Positions 44,328 to 53,106 of a DNA stretch of 64,000 nucleotides are shown piece after piece. Position numbers and translations under genes: made by a program. This DNA is from Aneurinibacillus sp. Ricciae_BoGa-3 (GTDB lineage Bacteria > Bacillota > Bacilli > Aneurinibacillales > Aneurinibacillaceae), in contig NZ_CP116887.1 of assembly GCF_028421645.1 (NCBI RefSeq), positions 1,986,001-2,050,000 of the forward strand, in the 5' to 3' direction. The notes beneath the pieces were generated by a model that saw only the letters and a program-made list of their open reading frames with translations, searched no databases and was not told the origin of the DNA. The first letter of the stretch is position 1. Every line of letters starts with the position of its first letter.

Positions 44328-44999
44328 ATGGCTGATAATAAGCGGATTCTCATGGTAGTCACCAACCATACCAAAATTACGGATGATCATAAAACTGGTC
44401 TTTGGTTAGAGGAATTTGCTGTACCCTATAACGTTTTTAAAGAAAAAGGCTATAAGGTAAAAGTGACCAGTATTCAAGGCCGGGAAGTTACACTGGATCC
44501 AACCAGTATTTCAGAAGAAAAAAATGCTGCTTGGGCTGCAGCGGAAGAAGAGTTAAAAAACACGGTAAAATTAAGCAGAGAGGATGCTAAAGGGTTTGAT
44601 GCGATATTCCTACCGGGTGGGCACGGAACGATGTTTGATTTCCCTGACAATGAAACCTTACAATATGTTCTTCAGGAATTCGCAGAGGATGGCAAAGTAA
44701 TTGGCGCTGTTTGTCATGGCCCCGCTGGTCTTGTAAATGCAACATATAAAGATGGAACACCAATAGTCAAAGGAAAAACGATAACTGCCTTTACAGATAG
44801 TGAAGAAAGAGAGATGCAATTGGATCGGCATATGCCATTTTTACTTGAATCAAAGCTGCTTGAAAAGGGCTGTAACTTTGTTTCCGGCGAAAATTGGTCT
44901 GACTTTTCAGTTGGTGATGGGAAATTGGTAACAGGGCAGAATCCACAATCAAGCAGAAGTACAGCAGAAAAAGTGGTTGGAGCAATTGAAAACCGATAA
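44328..44999 (+). CDS. DJ-1/PfpI-family (Hsp31-like) protein
   Basis: The 223-residue protein has the class I glutamine amidotransferase-like fold with nucleophile Cys129 and His130 in GAVCHGPAGL, and Glu28 in GLWLEEF. The elbow DAIFLPGGHGTMFDF and the insertion LDPTSISEEKNAAW mark the Hsp31/YajL-like branch, which acts as a glyoxalase III, deglycase or holdase in carbonyl stress. ATG 44328 follows AAAGGAGG; the in-frame GTG 44319 is within the ribosome binding site region. It is a single gene with a strong terminator at 45029. Confidence 0.92.
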   Translation: MADNKRILMVVTNHTKITDDHKTGLWLEEFAVPYNVFKEKGYKVKVTSIQGREVTLDPTSISEEKNAAWAAAEEELKNTVKLSREDAKGFDAIFLPGGHGTMFDFPDNETLQYVLQEFAEDGKVIGAVCHGPAGLVNATYKDGTPIVKGKTITAFTDSEEREMQLDRHMPFLLESKLLEKGCNFVSGENWSDFSVGDGKLVTGQNPQSSRSTAEKVVGAIENR

Positions 45000-45028
45000 A
45001 ATTTACATCCGATAATTTATCAATTGAC

Positions 45029-45074
45029 AAGGCAGCTCTCCAATGGATTAGGAGAACTGCCTTTTTGTTTTTTA
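45029..45074 (+). terminator. Terminator of the DJ-1/PfpI gene
   Basis: AAGGCAGcTCTCC and GGAGAaCTGCCTT form a long stem followed by TTTGTTTTTT. Confidence 0.9.
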
Positions 45075-45253
45075 CAATGGGCAAATAACAGAGACAGAAG
45101 TATAAATAATGTACCTAATTATACCTTGGCTAATGATTTTGTACTGAGATTCTCCGTAACATATTAAGCTATATACATTCGTCTAGCACTCGTCCGCACC
45201 TGCCCGTGTACAATAAATGAAATTTACAACCTTTACAAAAGGGAGGCGATAGT

Positions 45254-45277
45254 ATGGGTTTTGATTATGAAACGTGA
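45254..45277 (+). pseudogene. YjcZ-like miniprotein remnant 1
   Basis: GGGAGGCGATAGT followed by ATGGGTTTTGATTATGAA repeats the leader and first codons of the array members downstream, but a stop comes after seven codons. The hydrophobic body is gone. Confidence 0.5.
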
Positions 45278-45378
45278 TTTACCTGACATATTTAATCAGT
45301 GTGATTACCCATAAAATCAAGAAATTTCCTCAAGGTAAAATGATGAAATTGAACAATATTAGTCGAAGATGAAATAGC

Positions 45379-45666
45379 TTAAATGAAGAATAGGAATGGA
45401 AGTAGAAAAGCAAACGGGAAGAAAAAGCGACGGAAACCTCGTCCTCTAAAAAAATCTTGCGCTTCTACAACCTCTTCTGCTTTTACTTTTACGTTATCTT
45501 CCATGAGTTTAATTGAGGGATGTTGAACGTTATAAAAATCAGGTAGCAATACGGTAATTCCTTTTTTATTTATGCTTTCAATTTTTCCATGGAAAGAACC
45601 GGACTTAGTATGAATTATCGTCCATTTCCCCATGTTTCCTTTTATCACTAGACGCAGATCTGGCAT
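45379..45666 (-). CDS. Small Bacillus-type protein with basic, hydrophobic tail
   Basis: From ATG 45666, with AAAAGGGATG upstream in the coding direction, this gives 95 residues. The N-terminal part (LVIKGNMGKWTIIHTKSGSF, GKIESINKKGITVLLPDF) looks like an SH3/Sm-like small beta barrel. The tail is RGRGFRRFFFPFAFLLPFLF, arginine-rich then strongly hydrophobic, as in many small spore or membrane-associated Bacillus proteins. Earlier in-frame ATG 45702 lacks a good site. The exact function is unknown. It sits among YjcZ-like genes, hinting at a sporulation setting. Confidence 0.7.
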   Translation of the reverse strand: MPDLRLVIKGNMGKWTIIHTKSGSFHGKIESINKKGITVLLPDFYNVQHPSIKLMEDNVKVKAEEVVEAQDFFRGRGFRRFFFPFAFLLPFLFFI

Positions 45667-45834
45667 TCTATCATCCCTTTTTATTATCGAATTAAGTTGC
45701 AATACATACTATTCCAATTAATATGGACAAGTGTTAGGTGATTGCCTTTATTAAAGGTCTATAGTTAAAATGTGTGTTTCCCTCTAGGACCCTGTCTACA
45801 TACTTGCGTAGTTTGTTAAAGGGGAGGCGATAGT

Positions 45835-45918
45835 ATGGACTGTGATTATGAAAGGGGAATCGAGATTGTTCTGGTTCTGTTTATTCTTCTAGTTATCATC
45901 GCATGTTCATGTAACTGA
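45835..45918 (+). CDS. YjcZ-like sporulation miniprotein 2
   Basis: This 27-residue peptide starts after GGGGAGGCGATAGT. Its body IVLVLFILLVIIACSC is the single-helix hydrophobic segment of YjcZ/YczG-like sporulation proteins. The first residues MDCDYERG replace the usual glycine/phenylalanine-rich start. It is member two of a tandem set sharing leader and upstream sequence. Confidence 0.75.
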   Translation: MDCDYERGIEIVLVLFILLVIIACSCN

Positions 45919-46035
45919 TTTGGCAAAAACAGGCTATTCCATATTTATAATCATGGTATTCGTCTAACACTCGTCCATAATCATCTGCGTAGTATATATT
46001 GTAGTTCAATAACTTTAAACCTAGGAGGTCATACT

Positions 46036-46128
46036 ATGGGATTCTTTGGTTGTGGAGAAAGTGGAATTGCGTTCATTCTGGTTCTGTTTATTCTCTTAGT
46101 TATTATTGCGTGTGCATGTGAAAACTAA
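46036..46128 (+). CDS. YjcZ-like sporulation miniprotein 3 (best preserved)
   Basis: This 30-residue peptide starts MGFFGCGESGIAFILVLFIL and ends LVIIACACEN, a typical YjcZ-family protein made in the mother cell during sporulation. Ribosome binding site TAGGAGGTC lies seven bases upstream. The upstream segment ATTCGTCTAACACTCGTCC recurs before other members of the set. Its terminator stem was split by an IS3-family element (46171-46778). Confidence 0.88.
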   Translation: MGFFGCGESGIAFILVLFILLVIIACACEN

Positions 46129-46170
46129 TTGCGATAACTAGGAGATAAAGAAAGCCCACTCCGTTTGAAC

Positions 46171-46778
46171 TGCCCCCTGTCAAGTAGATAGCGGAAATAA
46201 ATAAACGTAACTAGGCGGCTTTAGCCCTGTATTCTAAGGGGCTAAGGCCGTTTAGTCTTTTTTGTAATCGTTCATGATTATAAAATTGTATGTATTCCTT
46301 TGGCTTCCACTGCTAAATCTAGGGTTTTAAACACCAACGCATTATTATTGGATGTACCTAATACATAGCTTACAATTGACCCATCGTGTAAATCTAAAAT
46401 CGCACTTAAATAAGCCTTCTGTGAGGCCCCGTACTTCATTTTGGTCACATCTGTTAGCCATTTCTCATTTTCTCGCTGGGTCTTCTCTACAGGGATTAAC
46501 TCTGTCTCTACCTTACGGTGGTCTCGCTTATCTTTAAGACACTGGAACCATGAAGTCCATCCATTCCATACGTTTGAAATCGATAGACCCATTCGTTGCT
46601 TGTTCTTTTAGATATATTGTATTCACGACAGAAGTCTGGAACCGAGGTTTGTCTGTTCTGATACGCGACAATTAACGCGTACTTTTCTTGTACAGAATAA
46701 GCAATTTTGGCAATAGAAAAAGCCCCCAATAAAGTAAACAGATTGTTATTATTTCAGCTGTCTACTTTATTGGGAGCA
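46171..46778 (-). mobile_element. IS3-family (IS150-like) element, internally deleted
   Basis: Inverted ends are visible: TGCCCCCTGTCAAGTAGATA at 46171 and, read inward from 46778, TGCTCCCAATAAAGTAGACA, both followed by AGC.GAAATAA. Inside, the minus strand has an OrfA-like helix-turn-helix start (46508-46729). A DDE-domain piece follows (TDVTKMKYGASQKAYLSAIL, ILDLHDGSIVSY; 46278-46592), then the end FYNHERLQKRLNGLSPLEYR. About half of a usual 1.3-1.5 kb element is missing and the frames do not join. It is inactive. It interrupts the terminator of miniprotein 3. Confidence 0.88.
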
Positions 46779-46948
46779 TATCAGTTGAGGTGGGCTTTTT
46801 ACTTTTAAGTGCTTTTTTAATTTGGTTGCCTTCTATTGCGTGTTTTTGAAATAGAAGTATCGAGCACGAATCTTATGAGATAGCCCTGACACCAGTTGAA
46901 ACGCTTCTACATAACTTGTAATGTCACCGAAAAACTCATGCCACTCCC

Positions 46949-46979
46949 AACAAACCTCTTTTATCCAAAGGGGTTTGTT
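46949..46979 (+). terminator. Terminator hairpin
   Basis: AACAAACCTCTTTT pairs with AAAGGGGTTTGTT. It lies between the IS remnant and miniprotein 4 with no intact gene before it, and probably belonged to a lost member of the miniprotein set. Confidence 0.6.
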
Positions 46980-47094
46980 GCGTTCAGTGTCATTTCAAAT
47001 AGATGTAAACGCCCTTCCATTTTAAAACTGTGGTCTCAACCTGTGTGAGTAGTATAAATGGTAGTTCCAGTGAGTTTACATTGGAGGCCATACA

Positions 47095-47205
47095 ATGGGA
47101 TTCTTTGCTGAAGAACGAGCATTTTCGTTCATTCTGGTTCTTGCGTTGTATTTATCGCTTACCGTACATTTATGAGTAACAGTAAAAATAGGGGAGTGCC
47201 TTAGC
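47095..47205 (+). CDS. YjcZ-like miniprotein 4, degenerate
   Basis: ATG 47095 after TGGAGGCC starts MGFFAEERAFSFILVLALYL, then departs from the family (missing the LVIIACAC end) and runs to 36 codons. The match over the first 17 codons with miniprotein 3 shows common origin; a small deletion has changed the frame. Expression is doubtful. Confidence 0.45.
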
Positions 47206-47438
47206 GCTCGTTTAAACCCTTCTACATAGCATGTTAGTATCCTACGAGCAGGATAAAGAGTACCAGAATTGAACCGAACGATATGCCGCCCAACCAAAAG
47301 CCTCTTTATAAATAAAAAGGGGTTATTGGTGTTCAGTGATCTATTGGATTTTTAAAGTATGGGCATTCGTCTAGTACTAGTCCATAAGCATATTAGTATG
47401 GAATTGTAATTGAATCTTTGTCTATGGGAGGAGATAGT

Positions 47439-47519
47439 ATGAGTTTTTTTGGTGAAAGGCCATGCCGACGACATCCGGTGATTCAGGTAATTCTATTGAT
47501 CGAGTATATTTTATTATAA
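47439..47519 (+). CDS. YjcZ-like miniprotein 5, divergent
   Basis: ATG 47439 after GGGAGGAGATAGT encodes 26 residues, MSFFGERPCRRHPVIQVILL, ending IEYILL. The leader is the same as in the other members but the body is short. The upstream GGCATTCGTCTAGTACTAGTCC box matches that of members 1 and 3. Confidence 0.45.
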   Translation: MSFFGERPCRRHPVIQVILLIEYILL

Positions 47520-47824
47520 AATTCACAATTGACTGAATATTTTAACGTATGGTAATATGAAATCACCAACTAAAATCTATATTACGAGAAAATCTTTGAA
47601 GTTAATTCATTATTTTTCGTGTAATATCTGGTTCGCTTTATCTACTTGCTTGAAAAGTTCAAATAGGTATATCTTTTGAGCAAGTATAATACAAATAAAT
47701 GAAAGGGGTTACATAAATGAAAACAGATGTGTTTGCAATTGTTTATTGATTGAAGGTTTATATGAAAAGGGGTGATTTATTGAGGGGTTGCTTAATGGTA
47801 AAGCGCTTAAAACAGATTGGCCAT

Positions 47825-47838
47825 TCTGATATATCAGA
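47825..47838. promoter_or_regulatory. 14-bp palindrome upstream of the amidohydrolase
   Basis: TCTGATATATCAGA is a perfect palindrome 51 bp before the start. The identical sequence lies at 49614-49627 before the oxidoreductase operon. FCD-type GntR regulators bind short AT-rich palindromes of this kind, and one is encoded at 53107. Between 47520 and 47824 I see only short frames, such as a ten-codon ATG frame at 47717. Confidence 0.65.
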
Positions 47839-47889
47839 TATCGGATATTAGTTTATGACCTTTATAAATTTTATCAGGGAGGAATCTTG

Positions 47890-49191
47890 ATGGAAAATAG
47901 GCGTGTTTTAATGGTGAATGGGACTATCTTTGATGGACGGGGAGGAGATCCTGTAAATGGTGGCATTTTGGTTGAAGGCGACAAGATTGTCAGAGTTGGT
48001 TCCACAGAAGACCTTTTGCGGGAGGTAACTGAGGACGTACCCCGTATCGATCTTAGTGGTCGTTTTGTTATGCCTGGCCTAGTTGAAGCTCATGCTCATT
48101 TGTCTTATTCTGGGGCAAACAGCGTTCAAGATCTCGATCTCAATTCTCCCGTTGAAGAAACAGTAGTAAACGCAATGCTTAACGCAAAAATCATGCTCCG
48201 CTCTGGTTATACGTCGGCAATTAGTTTCGGAAGTATCTCCCGAGTAGATGTTGCGATACGTGATGCGATTCAGGTAGGGAAAATTGAAGGTCCCCGCTAT
48301 CTTGCATGCGGACGAGATCTTACTGCAACGGGAGGCATGCCTGATTGGAATCCTGATTATTTAAAACTTGGAATGGAAGGGCTAGGAATAAAAGCGGATG
48401 GGCCTTGGGAATTAAGAAGAGCAGTAAGAAGCATTCGAAAGAGTGGGGCTGATGTAGTTAAGATTTATATCGATGGAGAAGGAATGCTTGATAATGATCA
48501 ACCCGGTGAATTAACGTATACCGAAGAAGAGGTATGTGCTGCTGTGGACGAGGCACATCGCCGCGGTCTGTTGGCGGTTTGTCATGCACGTGAGGCGGAA
48601 GCCGTAAGGATAGCGGTAAAAGCTGGAATGGATATTATTGGTCACGCAAACGTGCTTGATGATGAGACGGTAGAACTCCTAAGAAGTGTAAGGGATCGAA
48701 TCTTTGTAGTACCGGCTATTGAATGGCATGTAGGGCTTTACGAACGCGGGGCAGAGTTTGGTGTTTCACGAGAATTTCTAGATGCTACAGGATATCAGGA
48801 AGAAATAAATGAAACCGTTTCCAGTGTTAAAAGAATGAAAGAAGCAGGTGTGCGTGTTCTACCCGGTGGCGATTTTGGCTTTAATTGGTCACCCCATGGT
48901 ACTTACGCTCGTGATCTCCAGAATTTTGTCGAGTATTTCGGATATACTCCTAAGGAAGTTCTTCTTGCAGCAACCAGGGACGCTGGGGCCGCAATGAAAC
49001 CACGAGGAATGATCGGAACACTAGAATCAGGTAAGTTTGCAGATCTCATTGTAGTTGAAGGGAATCCATTAGAGGATGTAAGGATATTACAAGAAACAGA
49101 ACGAATCGTCGGGGTAATGAAAGCTGGAAAATGGTATCACAACGACTTCATCCGGTCCATACAACCAATGGTTGGTGATTTAGTTCTGTAG
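47890..49191 (+). CDS. Metal-dependent amidohydrolase (imidazolonepropionase-like)
   Basis: The 433-residue enzyme of the amidohydrolase superfamily has HAH at residues 68-70 (LVEAHAHLSY), a likely carboxylated lysine region VVKIYIDGEG, metal His residues in CHAREAEA and IIGHANVL, and the catalytic Asp in LPGGDFGFN. The C-terminal IGTLESGKFADLIVVEGNPL closes the composite beta-sandwich. Such enzymes hydrolyse amides, lactams or cyclic ureas. ATG 47890 follows GGGAGG; TTG 47887 is in frame. It stands first in the second island, behind an operator-like palindrome, so it may release an acid used by the following genes. Confidence 0.9.
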   Translation: MENRRVLMVNGTIFDGRGGDPVNGGILVEGDKIVRVGSTEDLLREVTEDVPRIDLSGRFVMPGLVEAHAHLSYSGANSVQDLDLNSPVEETVVNAMLNAKIMLRSGYTSAISFGSISRVDVAIRDAIQVGKIEGPRYLACGRDLTATGGMPDWNPDYLKLGMEGLGIKADGPWELRRAVRSIRKSGADVVKIYIDGEGMLDNDQPGELTYTEEEVCAAVDEAHRRGLLAVCHAREAEAVRIAVKAGMDIIGHANVLDDETVELLRSVRDRIFVVPAIEWHVGLYERGAEFGVSREFLDATGYQEEINETVSSVKRMKEAGVRVLPGGDFGFNWSPHGTYARDLQNFVEYFGYTPKEVLLAATRDAGAAMKPRGMIGTLESGKFADLIVVEGNPLEDVRILQETERIVGVMKAGKWYHNDFIRSIQPMVGDLVL

Positions 49192-49440
49192 ACGCGGTTA
49201 CTAGATTTTATACGGTTAATATCGGTGTAAAGGCCGGCATTAACCGTATATTCTAAATAGTCTTCAGATGTTTCCTTCAAATTAATGGAGAGTAAAAGAT
49301 TACCTATCCAGAAGAAGTTAACTAAGCGAAAGCCTATGTGTTATAACCTAAGTGGTGTAAGTGTCGGTTCGTCGATACACCCAGTTTAGTTCCTTGTTAG
49401 ATCGATAATTGACAATATTAACAATATTCAATACAATTGA

Positions 49441-49583
49441 ATTAGATATTAGAAATAAGATTTTAACTTTTTTATATAATGTATTGGGAGGGAAGCGTAG
49501 TGTAGATGGCTGCGTTAATGAGATAGGATAGAAGTAGCAGGTGCGATTCGCTCTCAAGGTTATTCCCACCGAGATAAAGATTA
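49441..49583 (+). pseudogene. Decayed duplicate of the next operon's promoter and gene start
   Basis: ATTAGATATTAGAAATAAGA to TGTATTGGGAGGGAAGC matches 49624-49675 closely. It is followed by GATGGCTGCGTTAATGAGAT, matching the first codons at 49687. Further scraps (TAGAAGTAGCAGG, TCTCAAGGTTATTCCCACCG) match bases to about 49790. The start codon is lost and the frame is broken. It is a tandem partial duplication about 180 bp from the original. The remaining parts of 49192-49440 show nothing. Confidence 0.65.
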
Positions 49584-49613
49584 CACCTAGATTATTAGTA
49601 ATAGCATGTTTAA

Positions 49614-49627
49614 TCTGATATATCAGA
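49614..49627. promoter_or_regulatory. 14-bp palindrome upstream of the oxidoreductase operon
   Basis: TCTGATATATCAGA is identical to the site at 47825-47838. It lies about 30 bp before a TATAAT (49656-49661), i.e. just upstream of or overlapping the -35 region. The duplicated, decayed copy at 49441 has only a broken version. Confidence 0.65.
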
Positions 49628-49680
49628 TATTAGAAATAAGATTTTGACCTTTTTATATAATCTATTGGGAGGCATGTATA

Positions 49681-51357
49681 ATGAAGACGGCTGCGCTAAT
49701 GGGATTGACAGGGCAAGGTATAGAAACAGCAGGAGAGATTTTATCTAGTATTTTGCAATCACAAGGTTTTTCTCACCGGGCATGGAGAGACTTCTCCACT
49801 ATTATTAGAGGTGGGCATACCGCATTTGAGATTTATATTTCCGAACAAGGGGAAGAATCCCCACCTCCACGGATAGAAGCTATCGACATTGCAGTGGTAT
49901 GGGATGATGAGGGAGCAAAACGTTACATATCTCGAGTAAAAGATAAAGGACTATTATTCGGGCCATCGTCTACTACACTTGTACCTGAAGAAAATCGGGA
50001 AGAATCCCCGAAATTAGGATTTAACGTTTGGAGTCTTGGAATTATTGCCGGCTATCTCGGGCTCCCATTTTCCCTAATAGAGGATGCTATAAGCGACCGA
50101 TTCGGTGGCGAATCAAACCAAAAATTAGTCCATCGCGGCTATCTCTTAGGGCAATCTAAAGCACAGGGTCCGATCTTTCAACCTTCCTCCCTAAGTAATG
50201 TAACAATTTCGGGCAATGATGCTTTGTCCATCGGAGCTATTGCTGGAGAAGTTCGTCATTACTTCGGATATCCTATCACTCCTGCTTCTGAAATCTTGGA
50301 AAACCTCTCCAAATGGCTTCCGCCCGTCGGTGGAAAAACTTATCAAGTCGAAGATGAGATTGCTGCAATACATGCTGCGATTGGGGCTAGCTTTGCCGGT
50401 AAAAGGACATTTGTTGCGAGCAGTGGTCCTGGAATAGCACTCATGACAGAAGGGATTAGTTATCTCGGTGCTACTGAGATTCCTCTTGTTATTATCGATA
50501 ACCAGCGTGGGGGCCCATCAACTGGAATGCCAACAAAAACGGAACAAAGCGACCTCTTACATCTTCGCTATGCTGGTCACGGCGAATTTGCACGAATTTT
50601 ACTTTCCCCAACAAATGTCCTTGATTGTATTGTGGTGATTCAAGAAGCCCTTAATCTAGCCGATTATTACCAGTGCCCGGTGATTATTGCCCTCGATCTT
50701 GACCTTGCATTAAGACGGATCTCTATTCCGTGGTGTTCCGTAGAGAAAGCCATTCGTAGTGTAGCGGTCGACAGAGGTCCGACTCTTACCCAATCAGCTC
50801 CTTTAGAAGGCTACGTGAGATATCGTTCGGTTGATGGTGCCCCTCCGGTGAGAACGATTCCTGGGATTAAAGGCGGGGCTTACGTTGCTAGCGGAGATGA
50901 ACACGACGTAAGGGGATTTATGGAGCCCGATTACAAAGAAGTACGACACACGCTGCACATGAGACGATTGCATAAGGCAGATCAGATACAGTATAACCGA
51001 TCGTTATCTATTGTAGGCGATACAGAAGCTTCGGTGGCTATTGTGGGAACCGGTTCAATGGGAGAGCTCATTGAAAACATTGTTAATCTTCACCCTGACA
51101 AATACGTCGGTATTTTGCTTCGCCAACTACATCCAGTTCCAATTGAAGAAATATCTGCTGCCTTATCCAATGCAGAAACAGTTATTGTTGCTGAATATAA
51201 TGCAACAGCACAAATACGCTCTATTATCGAATCAGCTCTTGTTAACCAAAACATACAATCTCTCCTTCGATTTGATGGTGAACATTACACACTTGAAGAA
51301 TTTGAAAATGCCTTGAAAACTACTAAGTCTACAAATAATGAATTAATTAGGGGGTAA
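49681..51357 (+). CDS. 2-oxoacid:ferredoxin oxidoreductase, fused gamma-alpha subunit
   Basis: The 558-residue protein begins with a gamma domain (GLTGQGIETAGEILSSILQS, IIRGGHTAFEI, residues about 1-185). The alpha domain follows from about 190 (GNDALSIGAIAGEVRHYFGY, PITPASEILE, EDEIAAIHAAIGASFAGKRT, NQRGGPSTGMPTKTEQSDL). The C-terminal domain lies from about 430. Together with the beta subunit it decarboxylates a 2-oxoacid to an acyl-CoA with ferredoxin. In Bacillaceae this is the KorAB type for 2-oxoglutarate and related acids. GGGAGG precedes ATG 49681. Stop and next start are 5 bp apart. Which 2-oxoacid is used is unknown. Confidence 0.92.
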   Translation: MKTAALMGLTGQGIETAGEILSSILQSQGFSHRAWRDFSTIIRGGHTAFEIYISEQGEESPPPRIEAIDIAVVWDDEGAKRYISRVKDKGLLFGPSSTTLVPEENREESPKLGFNVWSLGIIAGYLGLPFSLIEDAISDRFGGESNQKLVHRGYLLGQSKAQGPIFQPSSLSNVTISGNDALSIGAIAGEVRHYFGYPITPASEILENLSKWLPPVGGKTYQVEDEIAAIHAAIGASFAGKRTFVASSGPGIALMTEGISYLGATEIPLVIIDNQRGGPSTGMPTKTEQSDLLHLRYAGHGEFARILLSPTNVLDCIVVIQEALNLADYYQCPVIIALDLDLALRRISIPWCSVEKAIRSVAVDRGPTLTQSAPLEGYVRYRSVDGAPPVRTIPGIKGGAYVASGDEHDVRGFMEPDYKEVRHTLHMRRLHKADQIQYNRSLSIVGDTEASVAIVGTGSMGELIENIVNLHPDKYVGILLRQLHPVPIEEISAALSNAETVIVAEYNATAQIRSIIESALVNQNIQSLLRFDGEHYTLEEFENALKTTKSTNNELIRG

Positions 51358-51362
51358 TGTAA

Positions 51363-52193
51363 ATGCCAGATTCACTTACTATAAAAGATTATTCGAATGG
51401 CAATACACCTACGTGGTGCCCAGCATGTGGTGATTTCTCTGTATTGAAATGCATGCAGCGCGCATTATTTTCCCTGCAAATTAATCCGGAAGACACGGTC
51501 TTAGTTTCAGGAATAGGTTGTAGCGGAAAGATTGGACATTATTACGGCGGATATAGCATTCATGGGACACATGGACGTTCCTTGCCGATTGCGCAAGGAG
51601 TTAAAGCATCCCGACCAGATTTAACGGTTATTGCAGCGGGTGGAGATGGGGATGGATATGGTATTGGCGTAGGTCACCTTGTTCATGCCGCTAGACGAAA
51701 TTTAAATATTACTTATATCGTTATGGACAATGGAGTATATGGGAATACAAAAGGGCAAACATCACCCACGAGCCGTTTGGGATATCAATCTTCAACAACT
51801 CCTTCAGGAAATCCTGATGTACCTATAAATCCACTGCTTCTGGCCTGGTCTTCCGGTGCTTCCTTTATTGGCCAGGGTTTTTCTGGCGATGCTAAACACC
51901 TTGAAGATCTCATTAAACAGGGAATAAGACATAGTGGTTTTTCTTTAATCAATGTTTTTAGTCCTTGTGTAGTTTTTAATAAGACTCAAGGCTATGACTT
52001 TTATCGTGAGAATATTGATTACCAAGAAAATCCTGCGAAAACTCCGCAGGAGTATGTGGGAATCCTTAGCCAACCTTCCATGCCTGTAGGAGTACTGTGG
52101 AAATCGTATAACAATGACTCAATTAAATCTACTGAACAAACCAAGAGTGAGGATCGTGATTTGGTAGCTTATCTTCGATCTAAACTTGCATAG
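51363..52193 (+). CDS. 2-oxoacid:ferredoxin oxidoreductase, beta subunit
   Basis: This 276-residue thiamine-diphosphate-binding subunit carries the metal-cluster motif WCPACGDFSVLKC, SGIGCSGKIGHY, the diphosphate motif GGDGDGYGIGVGHLVHAARR and DNGVYGNTKGQTSPTS. No separate ferredoxin or delta subunit is present, as usual for the two-subunit type. It follows the alpha subunit by 5 bp and precedes an SDR by 76 bp. It supplies or consumes an acyl-CoA in the second island. Confidence 0.93.
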   Translation: MPDSLTIKDYSNGNTPTWCPACGDFSVLKCMQRALFSLQINPEDTVLVSGIGCSGKIGHYYGGYSIHGTHGRSLPIAQGVKASRPDLTVIAAGGDGDGYGIGVGHLVHAARRNLNITYIVMDNGVYGNTKGQTSPTSRLGYQSSTTPSGNPDVPINPLLLAWSSGASFIGQGFSGDAKHLEDLIKQGIRHSGFSLINVFSPCVVFNKTQGYDFYRENIDYQENPAKTPQEYVGILSQPSMPVGVLWKSYNNDSIKSTEQTKSEDRDLVAYLRSKLA

Positions 52194-52269
52194 TATTGAA
52201 TTTTTAAAAGAGGGAACGATTCTCCTTCCCTCTACCCCTTTTTTCCAAACCATGGGAGGTGTTTAATTT

Positions 52270-53037
52270 ATGAAGTACCAATTGGATTTTAAGGACAAAG
52301 TTGTTGTGGTAACCGGTGCAAGCAGGGGAATTGGGAAGAATATCGCTGTTGGCTTTGGTTCGCTAGGTGCGAATGTAGTGTTGATTAGCCGCAGCAAAGA
52401 TCAATTAGAAGAAACAGCTTCCCGGATAAGAGATGCAGGAGGAAAAGCAGCTGTTATTCCAGCAGATTTATCAGTAACAGATACGATTGAAGAAGTTGTG
52501 GCGAACATTAAACAAAATTACCCCACGATAGACGTATTAGTAAATAATTCAGGAGTCTCAAAAAGGAAGCCATCAACAGAAGTGACAGAAGAGGATTGGA
52601 ATTTTGTTATGGATCTTAACCAAAGATCATATTTTTTTATGTGTCAGGCTGTAGGGAAAGAAATGATTAAACAAGGTTATGGAAAAATTGTGAATATGGC
52701 CTCAGTAGGTGGGGTTGTAGGGATCACCAATTCAGCTCCGTATAGTTCAAGCAAAGGGGGAGTTGTATTACTTACCAAAGTCTTGGCAAGTGAGTGGGCG
52801 AAATATAACATCCAGGTAAACGCGGTTGGTCCAGGATACATTAAGACGGATTTAATTACCAATGCCATAAAGGATCCAGAGTTTTTACATACCATAACTT
52901 CTCGAACACCGAGTAAACGATTAGGAAATCCTGATGAGGTTGTGGGTGGAGTACTTTATTTGGCTTCTGATTTAGCAAATTATGTAACGGGTCATACATT
53001 ATTGATCGATGGCGGCCTTACTGCATATGGAGTATAG
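52270..53037 (+). CDS. SDR oxidoreductase, paralogue of the 11256 gene
   Basis: The 255-residue classical SDR has TGASRGIG near residue 16, NNSG at about 94-97, and the Ser/Tyr/Lys set with YSSSK. It shares TEEDW and EWAxYNIQVNAVxPGYxKT with the SDR in the first island, so the two probably handle similar 3- or 4-oxo compounds. ATG 52270 follows TGGGAGGTG. It lies between the oxidoreductase and the GntR regulator. Confidence 0.9.
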   Translation: MKYQLDFKDKVVVVTGASRGIGKNIAVGFGSLGANVVLISRSKDQLEETASRIRDAGGKAAVIPADLSVTDTIEEVVANIKQNYPTIDVLVNNSGVSKRKPSTEVTEEDWNFVMDLNQRSYFFMCQAVGKEMIKQGYGKIVNMASVGGVVGITNSAPYSSSKGGVVLLTKVLASEWAKYNIQVNAVGPGYIKTDLITNAIKDPEFLHTITSRTPSKRLGNPDEVVGGVLYLASDLANYVTGHTLLIDGGLTAYGV

Positions 53038-53106
53038 TTAACGTCTTAAATCTGTCTGCTCTTCAGCCTATCTATTTAACAAAGGAAGGTAGTGTGATTT
53101 AGTTAG

